64,000 nt of DNA from an uncultured Bacteroidales bacterium (GTDB lineage Bacteria > Bacteroidota > Bacteroidia > Bacteroidales > UBA3824): the NCBI GenBank assembly GCA_937877455.1, contig CALFIU010000055.1:17059-81058 (forward strand). The letters run 5' to 3'. The notes under the pieces were generated by a model. It was not told the origin of the DNA, ran no database searches, and saw nothing but the letters and a program-made list of their open reading frames with translations. Position numbers and translations under genes: made by a program. Below, one piece after another: positions 51,428-60,778 of this stretch; positions within the stretch are counted from its first letter, which is position 1; each line of letters opens with the position of its first letter.

Positions 51428-52825
51428 ATGAAAACAATACAGTTTAAAACCGTAACACAAGAATTTGCAGCCGACCTACTAACACCAATCGGCATATTCT
51501 TGAAAATAAGGGAACAATATCCCAATTCGATACTTCTCGAAAGTAGCGACTACCATAATGCCGACAACAGTATGTCATTTATAGGCATTATGCCCAAAGC
51601 CGAATTTCTCGTAGAAGACTTCAACATAAAAATACAATATCCCGATGGAGAAACGTCAGAAACAAAAGTAACAGACAAATTTACAGTGCCTAACAAACTT
51701 AACGAATTTACAAAAAGTTTTTTAGCCATAGGTAAAGCTCCAGTCAACGGATTATTTGGTTATTGTGGATTTGGCGCAGTACAATATTTTGAAAACATAA
51801 AACTTACCAAAAAAGATCTCGCAGACGAACATATACCCGAAATATGTTATCGTTTTTACAAATACATAATAGCATTCAACCACTTTAAAAACACGTTAAC
51901 ACTAACCGAAAACATTTTTGACACAGAAACATCACAAATAAAGAACCTCGTTCCCGAGCTTTTTAATCGAGATTTCAAAATAGGATTGTTTAAAACAGCA
52001 GGTCAAGAAAAATCAACAATCACCGATAGCGAATACATGCAACTCGTATCCGAAGGCAAAAAACATTGTTTTAGAGGAGATGTTTTTCAAATTGTGCTTT
52101 CGAGATTGTTTTTTCAACAATTTACTGGCGATGACTTTAACGTTTACCGCGCTCTTCGCCAAATAAACCCATCGCCATACCTTTTTTACTTCGACTATAA
52201 CAACTATCACATATTTGGTTCGTCGCCTGAAGCCGAAATTCGCGTTTCAGAAGGCAAAGCCATAATTAACCCAATAGCTGGAACAATGCGTCGCACTGGT
52301 GATGATGAAAAAGACCGCAGAATAGCAGCCAGACTTGCCGCCGACCCAAAAGAAAACGCAGAACACATTATGCTTGTTGATTTGGCTCGAAACGACCTTA
52401 GCCGCACTGGGTTTAACGTCAAAGTAGAAAAACTTAAACAATTACAATATTACAGCCACGTAATACACATTGTTTCTGACGTAACAGCAGACCTTGAACC
52501 AAACGCCAACCCAATACAAATATTGGCAGACACTTTTCCTGCTGGAACACTTTCTGGTGCGCCAAAGGTAAAAGCAATGGAACTAATAGACAAATACGAA
52601 AAACAAGGACGGAGTTATTACGCAGGATGCATTGGCTACATCGGGTTTGATGGAACAGTAAACCACGCCATAATGATACGCTCGTTTTTATCAAAAAACA
52701 ACACACTATTTTATCAAGGTGGAGCAGGAATAGTTGCTGCTTCGGTAGAAGAAAACGAACTTCAAGAAGTAAACAACAAACTTGGAGCTCTTAAATCGGC
52801 AATTTTAAAAGCCGAAACTATTTAA
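51428..52825 (+). CDS. trpE: Anthranilate synthase component I (TrpE)
   Basis: 465 aa from the ATG at 51428. A longer frame starting with TTG at 51380 overlaps the terminator hairpin and is rejected. It converts chorismate to anthranilate with ammonia from TrpG. The N-terminal Trp-binding region is present (SILLESSDYHNADNSMSFIG). The chorismate-binding domain shows YLFYFDYNNYHIFGSSPE, NPIAGTMRRTGDDEKD, LVDLARNDLSRT and FPAGTLSGAPKVKAMELID. The active-site region IGYIGFDGTVNHAIMIRSF lies near the C-terminus. First structural gene of the operon and controlled by the attenuator. Confidence 0.95.
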   Translation: MKTIQFKTVTQEFAADLLTPIGIFLKIREQYPNSILLESSDYHNADNSMSFIGIMPKAEFLVEDFNIKIQYPDGETSETKVTDKFTVPNKLNEFTKSFLAIGKAPVNGLFGYCGFGAVQYFENIKLTKKDLADEHIPEICYRFYKYIIAFNHFKNTLTLTENIFDTETSQIKNLVPELFNRDFKIGLFKTAGQEKSTITDSEYMQLVSEGKKHCFRGDVFQIVLSRLFFQQFTGDDFNVYRALRQINPSPYLFYFDYNNYHIFGSSPEAEIRVSEGKAIINPIAGTMRRTGDDEKDRRIAARLAADPKENAEHIMLVDLARNDLSRTGFNVKVEKLKQLQYYSHVIHIVSDVTADLEPNANPIQILADTFPAGTLSGAPKVKAMELIDKYEKQGRSYYAGCIGYIGFDGTVNHAIMIRSFLSKNNTLFYQGGAGIVAASVEENELQEVNNKLGALKSAILKAETI

Positions 52826-52858
52826 ATTATTTTTTTTACAAAAAAAAACGAAAAAAAA

Positions 52859-53518
52859 ATGAAAATAACGTTGATAGACAATTACGACTCGTTTGCATAC
52901 AACCTCGTACATTATTTACGACAAATAACAGGCGATAAAATAGACGTTTATAGAAACGACGAAGTTAAAATAAACCAACTTGAAAAATACGATGCAATTG
53001 TATTATCCCCCGGACCAGGAATACCCGACGAAGCTGGGTTGTTAAAAGAGATAATTAGAGTTTTTGCACCCAAGAAAAGACTTTTGGGAGTATGTTTAGG
53101 ACAACAAGCTATTGGAGAAGTGTTTGGTGCAAAACTACTAAACACCAAACAAGTATTCCACGGTGTAGCAACAAAAATATACAGAACTGACATTGAATCA
53201 GATATATTTGAAGGAATACCACACGAATTTGAAGCAGGAAGGTATCACTCATGGATTGTTGACAAAGAAGGATTACCAGAATGCCTTGAAATAACAGCAG
53301 AAGACAACGAAGGACGCATAATGGCACTAAAACACAAAACATACGACGTTCAAGGTGTACAATTTCACCCCGAAAGTATCCTAACACCATTGGGTTACAA
53401 AATGATAGAAAATTGGGTAAAAGAAGACCCTGCACAAACAGAAATAAAATTTTTACGCAACAAAATTTCTGAACTTGAAAACAGAATAGTAAATTTGGAA
53501 ACTGCATTTATCAATTAA
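52859..53518 (+). CDS. trpG: Anthranilate synthase component II (TrpG)
   Basis: 219 aa class I glutamine amidotransferase that supplies ammonia to TrpE. The catalytic triad is visible: Cys in LGVCLGQQAIGEVFG near residue 80, and His and Glu in VQGVQFHPESILT near 172. The N-terminus LIDNYDSFAYNLVHYL is diagnostic. The C-terminus carries an extra 30 residues of heptad-like sequence (FLRNKISELENRIVNLETAF) that could form a coiled coil; it is not fused to TrpD. trpC begins 24 bases after the stop, and trpD is absent at the place where it is usually found. Confidence 0.95.
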   Translation: MKITLIDNYDSFAYNLVHYLRQITGDKIDVYRNDEVKINQLEKYDAIVLSPGPGIPDEAGLLKEIIRVFAPKKRLLGVCLGQQAIGEVFGAKLLNTKQVFHGVATKIYRTDIESDIFEGIPHEFEAGRYHSWIVDKEGLPECLEITAEDNEGRIMALKHKTYDVQGVQFHPESILTPLGYKMIENWVKEDPAQTEIKFLRNKISELENRIVNLETAFIN

Positions 53519-53542
53519 TTGCAAACCTCAAAACCATTAAAA

Positions 53543-54346
53543 ATGAACATATTAGAAGAAATAGCAGCAGCAAAGGCCAAAGAATTGGAAATATGTAAAA
53601 AAAACGTAAGCATCAAAAGCTTAGAAAAATCCGAATTCTTTAACCGTAAAACTATATCACTACGCGAAACACTCAAACAAAGTCCAACAGGAATAATAGC
53701 AGAGTTTAAACGCAAATCGCCATCAAAAGGGTGGATAAACCAAAATGCACGCCCAGAAACCGTATGTTCGGCATATCAACGCGCAGGAGCATCGGCATTA
53801 TCCGTGCTTACCAATAGCGAATATTTCGGTGGTTCACCAAACGATGTTATGGCTGCACGCCGCGTAACAACACTTCCAATACTTCGTAAAGAATTTGTAA
53901 TTGACGAATATCAAATAATCGAAGCCAAAGCCATTGGTGCCGATGCTGTTTTACTAATAGCAGCCCTGCTAAGCCCTCAACAAGTAAAAAATCTTGCAAC
54001 CACTGCAAAAAAACTTGGATTAGAATCCATCTTGGAAATTCATAACGATGAAGAACTCGACCGCCTAACCTACAACGTAGATATGGTGGGCATCAACAAC
54101 AGAAATCTTGCTGATTTTAAAGTAGATACAACACCCAGTTTTAAATTAGGTGAAATTTTACCAAAAGACTTTCTTAAAATTTCGGAAAGCGGTCTTTCAG
54201 AACCTGCTACAATTTCAGATTTGCGTTTAGTTGGATTTAGAGGTTTTTTAATTGGACAAACTTTCATGCAAGAAAGCACTCCCGGCATCGCATGTAAAAA
54301 TTTTATTGATAGGTTAAATTTGTTTTTGCCCGACAAAAATGTATAA
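53543..54346 (+). CDS. trpC: Indole-3-glycerol-phosphate synthase (TrpC)
   Basis: 267 aa from the ATG at 53543 (an in-frame TTG at 53519, immediately after trpG, is less likely). (beta/alpha)8 barrel that closes the indole ring. Typical motifs are IIAEFKRKSPSKGWIN near residue 55 with the catalytic Lys, SVLTNSEYFGGSPNDV, LRKEFVIDEYQI near 117, MVGINNRNLADFKVD near 183, and SESGLSEPATI. The gene overlaps trpF by 8 bases, which suggests translational coupling. Confidence 0.95.
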   Translation: MNILEEIAAAKAKELEICKKNVSIKSLEKSEFFNRKTISLRETLKQSPTGIIAEFKRKSPSKGWINQNARPETVCSAYQRAGASALSVLTNSEYFGGSPNDVMAARRVTTLPILRKEFVIDEYQIIEAKAIGADAVLLIAALLSPQQVKNLATTAKKLGLESILEIHNDEELDRLTYNVDMVGINNRNLADFKVDTTPSFKLGEILPKDFLKISESGLSEPATISDLRLVGFRGFLIGQTFMQESTPGIACKNFIDRLNLFLPDKNV

Positions 54347-54947
54347 ACTAAAAGTTTGCGGGATGGCTCATAGGCAAAACCTTGAGCAACTGATTAGTAT
54401 AAAACCTGATTACATTGGATTTATATTTTACCCAAAATCGCCGCGAAACATTCTCGAACCAGAAATAATACTTTCGGTTCCAACAGAAATCAACCGTGTG
54501 GCAGTAGTGGTAAACAAGCCATTTGACGAAATTGCAACAATAATAAAAAAATTCAATGTCAACTGCATACAACTTCACGGCAATGAAACACCAGAGTTTT
54601 GCTCCGAAGTTAAAAAATTAGGCGTTACTACAATCAAAGCTTTTGCCGTTGACAACGATTTTAATTTTGGTATAACAAAAGAATACAATACAGACTTTTT
54701 TCTATTTGATGCAAAAGGAGAAAAAGTTGGCGGCAACGGAACAAAATACAATTGGCAAATATTAAAACACTACAACCACACCACACCGTATTTTTTAAGC
54801 GGTGGTATTATGCCAAACGATGCAATTGCATTAAAACAAAGTTGTATCAACGCCTATGCCATTGACATAAATAGCAAATTTGAAATAAGTCCTGGACTAA
54901 AGGACATTAAAGCAGTAGAACAATTTAAATTACAATTAAGCAAATAA
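54339..54947 (+). CDS. trpF: Phosphoribosylanthranilate isomerase (TrpF)
   Basis: 202 aa (beta/alpha)8 barrel that isomerises N-(5'-phosphoribosyl)anthranilate. The N-terminal LKVCGMAHRQNLEQLI contains the catalytic Cys7. Further motifs are IGFIFYPKSPRN, CIQLHGNETPEFC near residue 66, FLFDAKGEKVGGNGTKYNW with the catalytic Asp, and FLSGGIMPNDAI. The family usually has the N-terminal form KICG; here it is KVCG, still acceptable. Confidence 0.94.
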   Translation: MYKLKVCGMAHRQNLEQLISIKPDYIGFIFYPKSPRNILEPEIILSVPTEINRVAVVVNKPFDEIATIIKKFNVNCIQLHGNETPEFCSEVKKLGVTTIKAFAVDNDFNFGITKEYNTDFFLFDAKGEKVGGNGTKYNWQILKHYNHTTPYFLSGGIMPNDAIALKQSCINAYAIDINSKFEISPGLKDIKAVEQFKLQLSK

Positions 54948-54961
54948 AAATCACAAAAGAA

Positions 54962-56152
54962 ATGTCAAAATATTCAGTATCAGAAGACGGTTTCTATGGC
55001 AACTACTGGGGAGGAGATTTTATACCTGAAATGCTCTATCCAAACGTAGAACTACTTCGTCGCAACTATCAACAAATAATTGACAGTGAGGACTTTAAGA
55101 AAGAATTTAACAATCTTCTTAACGACTATGCTGGTCGCCCTACCCCACTCTACTATGCACAAAGGCTAAGTGAATATTTCAACGCCAACATCTTCTTAAA
55201 ACGCGAAGATCTTGTACACACCGGTGCGCACAAACTCAACAACGCACTTGGACAAATACTTATAGCTAAAAAACTCGGCAAAACACGCATTATTGCCGAA
55301 ACTGGAGCAGGACAACACGGCGTTGCCACAGCCACAGTATGTGCAAAAATGAATATGAAATGCGTTGTGTATATGGGTAAGGTTGACACTCAACGCCAAC
55401 ATCTCAACGTACAACGCATGAAAATGCTCGGAGCGGAAGTTGTGCCAGTAGAATCGGGAAATGGCACACTCAAAGACGCAACCAACGAGGCTATAAGAGA
55501 TTGGATTAACAATCCACAAAACACCTTTTATATTATAGGTAGCGTAGTTGGTCCACACCCCTACCCCGATATGGTGGCAAAACTGCAATCGGTGATAAGC
55601 CAAGAAATAAAACAACAATTTATAAAACAAACAGGCAAAGAAAATCCCGATTACGTAATAGCTTGCGTTGGCGGTGGTAGCAATGCTGCAGGAAGTTTTT
55701 ACCATTTTCTTGACAATGAAAACGTTAAACTTGTGGCAGTAGAAGCCGCTGGACTCGGAACAGAATCGGGACAAACTGCCGCTACAATAGCCAAAGGAGA
55801 AGAAGGCATTATTCACGGTAGCCGCACATTGCTAATGCAGGATAACAACGGACAAATAGTTGAGCCATACAGCATTTCGGCAGGTTTAGACTATCCAGGC
55901 ATTGGACCTTTGCACACATGGCTTAGCAAATCTGGAAGAGCTACCATCTTAAATGCCACAGACCAAGAAGCCCTTGATGCGGCTATGCTTTGTACAAAAT
56001 TAGAAGGTATAATTCCTGCATTGGAATCGGCTCACGCATTAGCCGCATTACCCAAAATAAAATTCAACCCCAATGATAACGTTGTATTAACAGTTTCGGG
56101 ACGCGGCGACAAAGACATGGAGACATATATAAAAGCGTTTTCAAAAAATTAA
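54962..56152 (+). CDS. trpB: Tryptophan synthase beta chain (TrpB)
   Basis: 396 aa PLP enzyme that joins indole, delivered by TrpA, to serine. The PLP lysine is in VHTGAHKLNNALGQ near residue 86. The region ETGAGQHGVATATVCAKM follows, the phosphate-binding glycine loop is VGGGSNAAGSFYHF near 232, and the C-terminal LTVSGRGDKDMETY holds the serine of the PLP pocket. It lies between trpF and trpA, whereas several other Bacteroidota have trpB at the front of the operon. Confidence 0.96.
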   Translation: MSKYSVSEDGFYGNYWGGDFIPEMLYPNVELLRRNYQQIIDSEDFKKEFNNLLNDYAGRPTPLYYAQRLSEYFNANIFLKREDLVHTGAHKLNNALGQILIAKKLGKTRIIAETGAGQHGVATATVCAKMNMKCVVYMGKVDTQRQHLNVQRMKMLGAEVVPVESGNGTLKDATNEAIRDWINNPQNTFYIIGSVVGPHPYPDMVAKLQSVISQEIKQQFIKQTGKENPDYVIACVGGGSNAAGSFYHFLDNENVKLVAVEAAGLGTESGQTAATIAKGEEGIIHGSRTLLMQDNNGQIVEPYSISAGLDYPGIGPLHTWLSKSGRATILNATDQEALDAAMLCTKLEGIIPALESAHALAALPKIKFNPNDNVVLTVSGRGDKDMETYIKAFSKN

Positions 56153-56163
56153 CTAAAATTCAA

Positions 56164-56934
56164 ATGAACAGAATAGATAAGTTGTTTAACAACAAAAAAA
56201 ACGGAATACTTTCCATATATTTCACAGCAGGATACCCATCAAAAGACAGCGTTCTACCAATGATAAAAGCATTGTCGAACAACGGTGTTGATATGATAGA
56301 ACTTGGCATGCCATTTTCAGACCCAATGGCCGATGGTCCTGTAATACAAGCTGCATCAACCCATGCAATTAAAAATGGTATGGGGCTACCTCTATTGCTT
56401 GAAACACTCCAAGACCTTAGAAAAATAACCGAAATACCAGTGTTATTGATGGGTTATCTAAACCCAGTATTACATTACGGTATGGACAAATTTATTGCGA
56501 AATGTCAAGAAATAGGAATTGATGGCATTATATTGCCAGACCTTCCAATGGCAGAATACCAACTAAGATACAAAGAGAAATTTGAGAAAGCCAACTTACA
56601 CAACATTTTCTTAATTTCTCCACAAACCTCTGATGAACGTATCCACGAAATCGACAACAATTCATCGGGTTTTATCTACATGGTATCGTCAAGTAGCATA
56701 ACAGGACGCAAAGCAGGAATGAATGATGCTCAACTCGAGTATTTCAACCGAATAAAAAAACTAAATCTTAAAAATCCAAGAATGATAGGATTTGGAATCT
56801 CAGACCATAAAACATTCCAAACTGCATGTCAATACGCATCAGGGGCAATAATTGGCACAGCATACGTAAAAAGTGTTACAAACCCTACAACAATAGAACA
56901 AGACACTAAAAGTTTTATAGAAAACATTTTGTAA
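56164..56934 (+). CDS. trpA: Tryptophan synthase alpha chain (TrpA)
   Basis: 256 aa (beta/alpha)8 barrel that cleaves indole-3-glycerol phosphate to indole and glyceraldehyde 3-phosphate. The catalytic Glu is in MIELGMPFSDPMADGPVIQA near residues 47-66. The catalytic Asp lies in DGIILPDLPMAEYQ. Phosphate-binding loops are SSSSITGRKAG and GFGISDHKTFQ. It starts 11 bases after trpB and is followed by a strong terminator. Confidence 0.95.
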   Translation: MNRIDKLFNNKKNGILSIYFTAGYPSKDSVLPMIKALSNNGVDMIELGMPFSDPMADGPVIQAASTHAIKNGMGLPLLLETLQDLRKITEIPVLLMGYLNPVLHYGMDKFIAKCQEIGIDGIILPDLPMAEYQLRYKEKFEKANLHNIFLISPQTSDERIHEIDNNSSGFIYMVSSSSITGRKAGMNDAQLEYFNRIKKLNLKNPRMIGFGISDHKTFQTACQYASGAIIGTAYVKSVTNPTTIEQDTKSFIENIL

Positions 56935-56943
56935 AACAAACCA

Positions 56944-56985
56944 ATGCCACTCTCTGACATTATTTCAAGGAGTGGCATCTTTTTT
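56944..56985 (+). terminator. Terminator of the trp operon
   Basis: ATGCCACTC at 56944-56952 pairs perfectly with GAGTGGCAT at 56970-56978, followed by a T run. Confidence 0.85.
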
Positions 56986-56995
56986 ATTACAAAAA

Positions 56996-58198
56996 ATGGA
57001 CTACAATAGCACGGCAAAACAGTTATTTTTAAGTTACGAAAAGTTTTTCGACAACAAAATAACGCATCGACAGTTTAAACACTGCCAATACATTGCAATG
57101 ATAGAAAAACATCTTAATGGTAATTTTTTTAACACAAAAATTATTGGCAAATCGTTTGAAGGCAGAGAAATCTACACATTACGATGTGGAAAAACAAAAA
57201 ACAAAAAAGTATTAATTTGGAGTCAAATGCACGGCAACGAACCCACCGCAACCCTTGCATTAGCCGACATTTTTAATTTTTTATCGTCTTCCAATGATTC
57301 AACGCAAGAAATTAGGAATACAATTCTCAACAACCTCAATATCTGTTTTGTTCCCATGCTCAATCCCGATGGTGCAGAGCGTTTTGACCGTCGCAACGCC
57401 CAAGGAATAGACCTAAATCGCGATGCTACAAAACTTGTTGCTCCAGAATCAAACCTTCTTATGAACTTATGGAACGAGGTTAAGCCACAAGTTGCACTCA
57501 ATCTACACGATCAAGAACTATACTATACAGCAGGAGCAGGAGGCTGTCAAACAGCAATGGCATTTCTTTCCCCTGCCTACAACACAAGTAGGGAAGAAAA
57601 CAACGTTAGACACACTGCCATGCATCTAATAGGCCAAACAGCCAATAGTTTACACCAATTTATACCTGGCAGAATAGGCCGCTACAGCGATGAATACACC
57701 CCTAACTCATTCGGCGACACATTCACACGGCTCGGCACATCATCAATACTTATAGAAAGCGGAGCTATGGCTGATGATAATGAGCGAACATTAACTCGCA
57801 AATTAAACTTCGTTGCAATATTAAACATACTGCTTTGTTATGCAGAGCATAAAGGCGAAACAAACACCAACTACTATTACCAAATACCACTCAACGTCAA
57901 AGATAACGCATACGACCTTAAAATAACCAATCTTACAGTCAAAAGTCAACAAGGAAACTACACCATCGACATAGGAATAAGACGGCATAAAATCAATATT
58001 GAAGATTTTACCGACTACTACACTAATTATCGCATCGAAAATATTGGAGATCTAACAGGTTTTTCTGGTATAAAAAACTACGATGCCCAAGGGTGTATTT
58101 TTGATGGCAATTACAACGAACTATACATAACAAGAGCAGCCGATTTTAACATTATAAATCAAAAAGGGCAAAAAATTTCCGTATTTAATTTAATTTAA
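56996..58198 (+). CDS. M14-family zinc carboxypeptidase
   Basis: 400 aa from the ATG at 56996 (upstream in-frame alternatives fall in the trp terminator). The zinc ligands of the M14 fold are visible: His and Glu in WSQMHGNEPTATLALAD near residue 75, and the third His in VALNLHDQELY near 170. The substrate-binding Asn-Arg pair is in LNPDGAERFDRRNAQGIDLN, and the catalytic Glu is in SSILIESGAMADD near 255. There is no signal peptide, so it appears cytosolic. It has an extra C-terminal domain of about 110 residues. The peptide substrate is unknown; a role in cell-wall peptide recycling is possible. Confidence 0.85.
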   Translation: MDYNSTAKQLFLSYEKFFDNKITHRQFKHCQYIAMIEKHLNGNFFNTKIIGKSFEGREIYTLRCGKTKNKKVLIWSQMHGNEPTATLALADIFNFLSSSNDSTQEIRNTILNNLNICFVPMLNPDGAERFDRRNAQGIDLNRDATKLVAPESNLLMNLWNEVKPQVALNLHDQELYYTAGAGGCQTAMAFLSPAYNTSREENNVRHTAMHLIGQTANSLHQFIPGRIGRYSDEYTPNSFGDTFTRLGTSSILIESGAMADDNERTLTRKLNFVAILNILLCYAEHKGETNTNYYYQIPLNVKDNAYDLKITNLTVKSQQGNYTIDIGIRRHKINIEDFTDYYTNYRIENIGDLTGFSGIKNYDAQGCIFDGNYNELYITRAADFNIINQKGQKISVFNLI

Positions 58199-58335
58199 GT
58201 AATTTTAACGCGCAAAAACGTACAACAAAAACAAAGTAATGTAGTATATAAAAAACAAATAAAAGCAATAAAACATTATAACAAAATGCTTTTATAAGTT
58301 TTGATTACAACTACATAAAAATTAAATACATAACA

Positions 58336-59322
58336 ATGGAAGAACAACAACCAGCCAGCGGACTCGGTAAAAAAGTAATTGACGAAGCAACACGTCGCCG
58401 CCTAATAAACAACTATTTCAAAGTAGGACACGTGGAATTTCCATCGTGGACAAGTGGACGTATATTGCTGGTTTACATAGGAATTTTTATGGGAATAGTG
58501 CTTATTTTCTACCTAAAAAGTGCCATTCCAACTATAATTTTTAGCACAATGTGTTTTGTTTTCGCATTTTGGAACTTCTACCAATTTCTAATGCCATATT
58601 TCAAAGCCAAAAAACTCTATTCAGAACGACCTTTAGAAGAACAAATGCTCTATTGGCTAATAAAAGATTTAAAAGAAACCGTAAAACCCAAAGCCATAGA
58701 AAATCTATGTTTGAATATTTCGGACATCAAACCCGAAAACTTTATCATCATACCCGTTCCAATATTTTGGGAAGTACCTGGCATACCGTCAAACCTAATA
58801 CTCCGACGCGGCAACAGCGATACAACCTATCTATATTCTATTTGGAGAGTGCAAATACTCGCACTTACCAAACACTACATAAGCCTATACAAATGCAACT
58901 ATAATTGGTTGGATAACAGCATAAACAACGAAACAACCAACGAATTTTATTTTCAAGACATCACATCCATACGCAACGATATACAAAATATTGATTTCAA
59001 ATTTATAGATAACCCAGAAAAAACAGTTGGAACAGGCAGAGTTTTTCACGTAGCCAACAAGTCGGGAGAAAATATGATAGTACTCAACGATATACCATCG
59101 CTACAATTACCCAAAAATGTGGCAGTAAATTTGGAGTATGTAGTATCGTTGTTGCGAATGATATTGCGTAATCGGCGTTTTGGTATTGAACGCGAAGTTG
59201 CAGAACCTCAAGAAGATAAAAAAACAACTACAAAAGAGGGACAACAACAAGACCCAATACAGCACAACATAGAAATTAAACAAAAAAATCTGCAACAGGC
59301 AATGATGCCACCAAAAAATTAG
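58336..59322 (+). CDS. Two-helix membrane protein of unknown function
   Basis: 328 aa. Two adjacent transmembrane helices near residues 41-60 (GRILLVYIGIFMGIVLIFYL) and 62-85 (AIPTIIFSTMCFVFAFWNFY) follow a short cytosolic N-terminus (EEQQPASGLGKKVIDEATRR). A cytosolic domain of about 190 residues (ENFIIIPVPIFWEVPGIPSN, EFYFQDITSIRNDIQNIDFK) may be a PH-like or SHOCT-like regulatory domain. The C-terminus is a Gln-rich low-complexity tail. No family recognised. The gene downstream starts 5 bases after the stop. Confidence 0.65.
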   Translation: MEEQQPASGLGKKVIDEATRRRLINNYFKVGHVEFPSWTSGRILLVYIGIFMGIVLIFYLKSAIPTIIFSTMCFVFAFWNFYQFLMPYFKAKKLYSERPLEEQMLYWLIKDLKETVKPKAIENLCLNISDIKPENFIIIPVPIFWEVPGIPSNLILRRGNSDTTYLYSIWRVQILALTKHYISLYKCNYNWLDNSINNETTNEFYFQDITSIRNDIQNIDFKFIDNPEKTVGTGRVFHVANKSGENMIVLNDIPSLQLPKNVAVNLEYVVSLLRMILRNRRFGIEREVAEPQEDKKTTTKEGQQQDPIQHNIEIKQKNLQQAMMPPKN

Positions 59323-59327
59323 AGTAA

Positions 59328-59951
59328 ATGAGAAAGTTTTTAACAATAATTAACATAATAATTATCAATTTTGCAGCCAACGCTCAACAAAAACAAAACC
59401 AGCCAAAGTTGCAAAGCGATTCTATAATATCAGTTTTTGAAAAAACTCTAAAAAACATTAACGCAACAAAAACTGAGCTTATAAAAAACCCAAACAACTA
59501 CTACATTGAATATCCCGAAACCTCCACGGATACCATTTTTCTCGAAAATTACGAGAACTTCAAATTTTTTACAATAAAAAAAGCCGATGGATTAACCCAA
59601 ATAGATTTTACCAAAGGTAAAGTAAGTCAATTATTTGAAAAAGAACAATATACATACTATTTTGATACACATTCTCAACCAAAACTTTTGCTTACACAGG
59701 TAAACTACATACGACACGGTGAACAACTCGAAGATTATGGTTATTCCATATTTCAAGAAGAACGACGCTTGCTTTTTTCCAACAACGGACAACCAATGGC
59801 ATATTTAATTCGCGAATGCGAAGGTTCATCCTCCGAAATAAATATATCAATAATACCATTCAAAACTATTGATACAAAAAACGTATTTTACGACAAGAGC
59901 GAATTTGAAAATCTTGGGTTTGAACTACTCAATGGAAATTATAAAAACTAA
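59328..59951 (+). CDS. Exported protein of unknown function
   Basis: 207 aa with a signal peptide (residues 1-19, MRKFLTIINIIIINFAANAQ) followed by a Gln-rich start. The rest is mixed alpha/beta (ENYENFKFFTIKKADGLTQI, LTQVNYIRHGEQLEDYGYSI, RRLLFSNNGQPMAYLIRECE), without a domain I can name. It lies between the membrane protein gene and menG with only a few bases on each side, so it belongs to one transcript with menG. Confidence 0.65.
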   Translation: MRKFLTIINIIIINFAANAQQKQNQPKLQSDSIISVFEKTLKNINATKTELIKNPNNYYIEYPETSTDTIFLENYENFKFFTIKKADGLTQIDFTKGKVSQLFEKEQYTYYFDTHSQPKLLLTQVNYIRHGEQLEDYGYSIFQEERRLLFSNNGQPMAYLIRECEGSSSEINISIIPFKTIDTKNVFYDKSEFENLGFELLNGNYKN

Positions 59952-59954
59952 AAA

Positions 59955-60677
59955 ATGCAAACCATAACACCATACGAAGGAAGCAACAAGTCGAAACGCG
60001 AACAAATAGAAAATATGTTCGACAACATCGCACCCAAATACGACCTTCTAAACCATTCTCTAACCGTTGGCATAGACAAAATTTGGCGACGCAAAGCAAT
60101 AAAAATAGCCACAAAAAACAACCCAAACACCATACTTGATATTGCTGCAGGCACTGGCGATTTTTCTATTCTCGAAGCAGAAAAAACAAACGCAAAGATA
60201 ACAGCAATAGATATATCGCAAAAAATGCTCGACATAGCCAAACAAAAAGCATCAGAAAAAAAACTAAACAACATCGTTTTTCAAAAAGCCGATTCTTTAG
60301 ACATGCCTTTCGACGACAACACGTTCGACACAGCAACTATTAGTTTTGGAGTTAGAAACTTTTGCGACATACCAGCAGGATTATCAGAAATATTAAGAGT
60401 TTTAAAACCAGGAGGAACTCTCGTTGTTCTTGAACTCAGCGAACCACCAAACCCAATTGTTAAGTCAATTTTCGACTTATACTTTCACAAAATACTGCCT
60501 TTTATAGGCAAAAAAATAAGCAAAGACGATTCTGCATACAAATATCTTCCAAAATCGGTAGAAAATTTCCCATACGGTCAAAGGTTTGTTGAAATAATGA
60601 ACAATTGCAAATACCAAAAAACAGGTTTCAAATGGCTATCTCTCGGTATTGCAGCTATTTATTGGGGGGTGAAATAA
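59955..60677 (+). CDS. menG: Demethylmenaquinone methyltransferase (MenG/UbiE)
   Basis: 240 aa class I SAM-dependent methyltransferase that makes menaquinone from demethylmenaquinone. Typical UbiE blocks are MFDNIAPKYDLLNHSLTVGI near residue 17, the SAM-binding motif I LDIAAGTGDFSI near 60, ATISFGVRNFCDIPAGLSE near 130, and the end of the domain EIMNNCKYQKTGFKWLSLGI. Bacteroidota respire with menaquinone, so the symbol menG is preferred. The adjacent porT gene follows, an arrangement I also know from Porphyromonas gingivalis. Confidence 0.95.
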   Translation: MQTITPYEGSNKSKREQIENMFDNIAPKYDLLNHSLTVGIDKIWRRKAIKIATKNNPNTILDIAAGTGDFSILEAEKTNAKITAIDISQKMLDIAKQKASEKKLNNIVFQKADSLDMPFDDNTFDTATISFGVRNFCDIPAGLSEILRVLKPGGTLVVLELSEPPNPIVKSIFDLYFHKILPFIGKKISKDDSAYKYLPKSVENFPYGQRFVEIMNNCKYQKTGFKWLSLGIAAIYWGVK

Positions 60678-60728
60678 TTGAAAATTGAAAATTCAAAATT
60701 CAAAATTCAAAATTGAAAATTGATAATT
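60675..60728. repeat. AATTGAAAATT-type short-repeat tract after menG
   Basis: AATTGAAAATTGAAAATTC is followed by three AAAATTC-type units and AATTGATAATTGG. It is similar in wording to the tracts at 1345-1422 and 63023-63061 and lies between menG and porT. Confidence 0.55.
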
Positions 60729-60778
60729 GGACAATAAAAACAAACAAAATCTGTTTATAAATATAAACAGGAAATACA

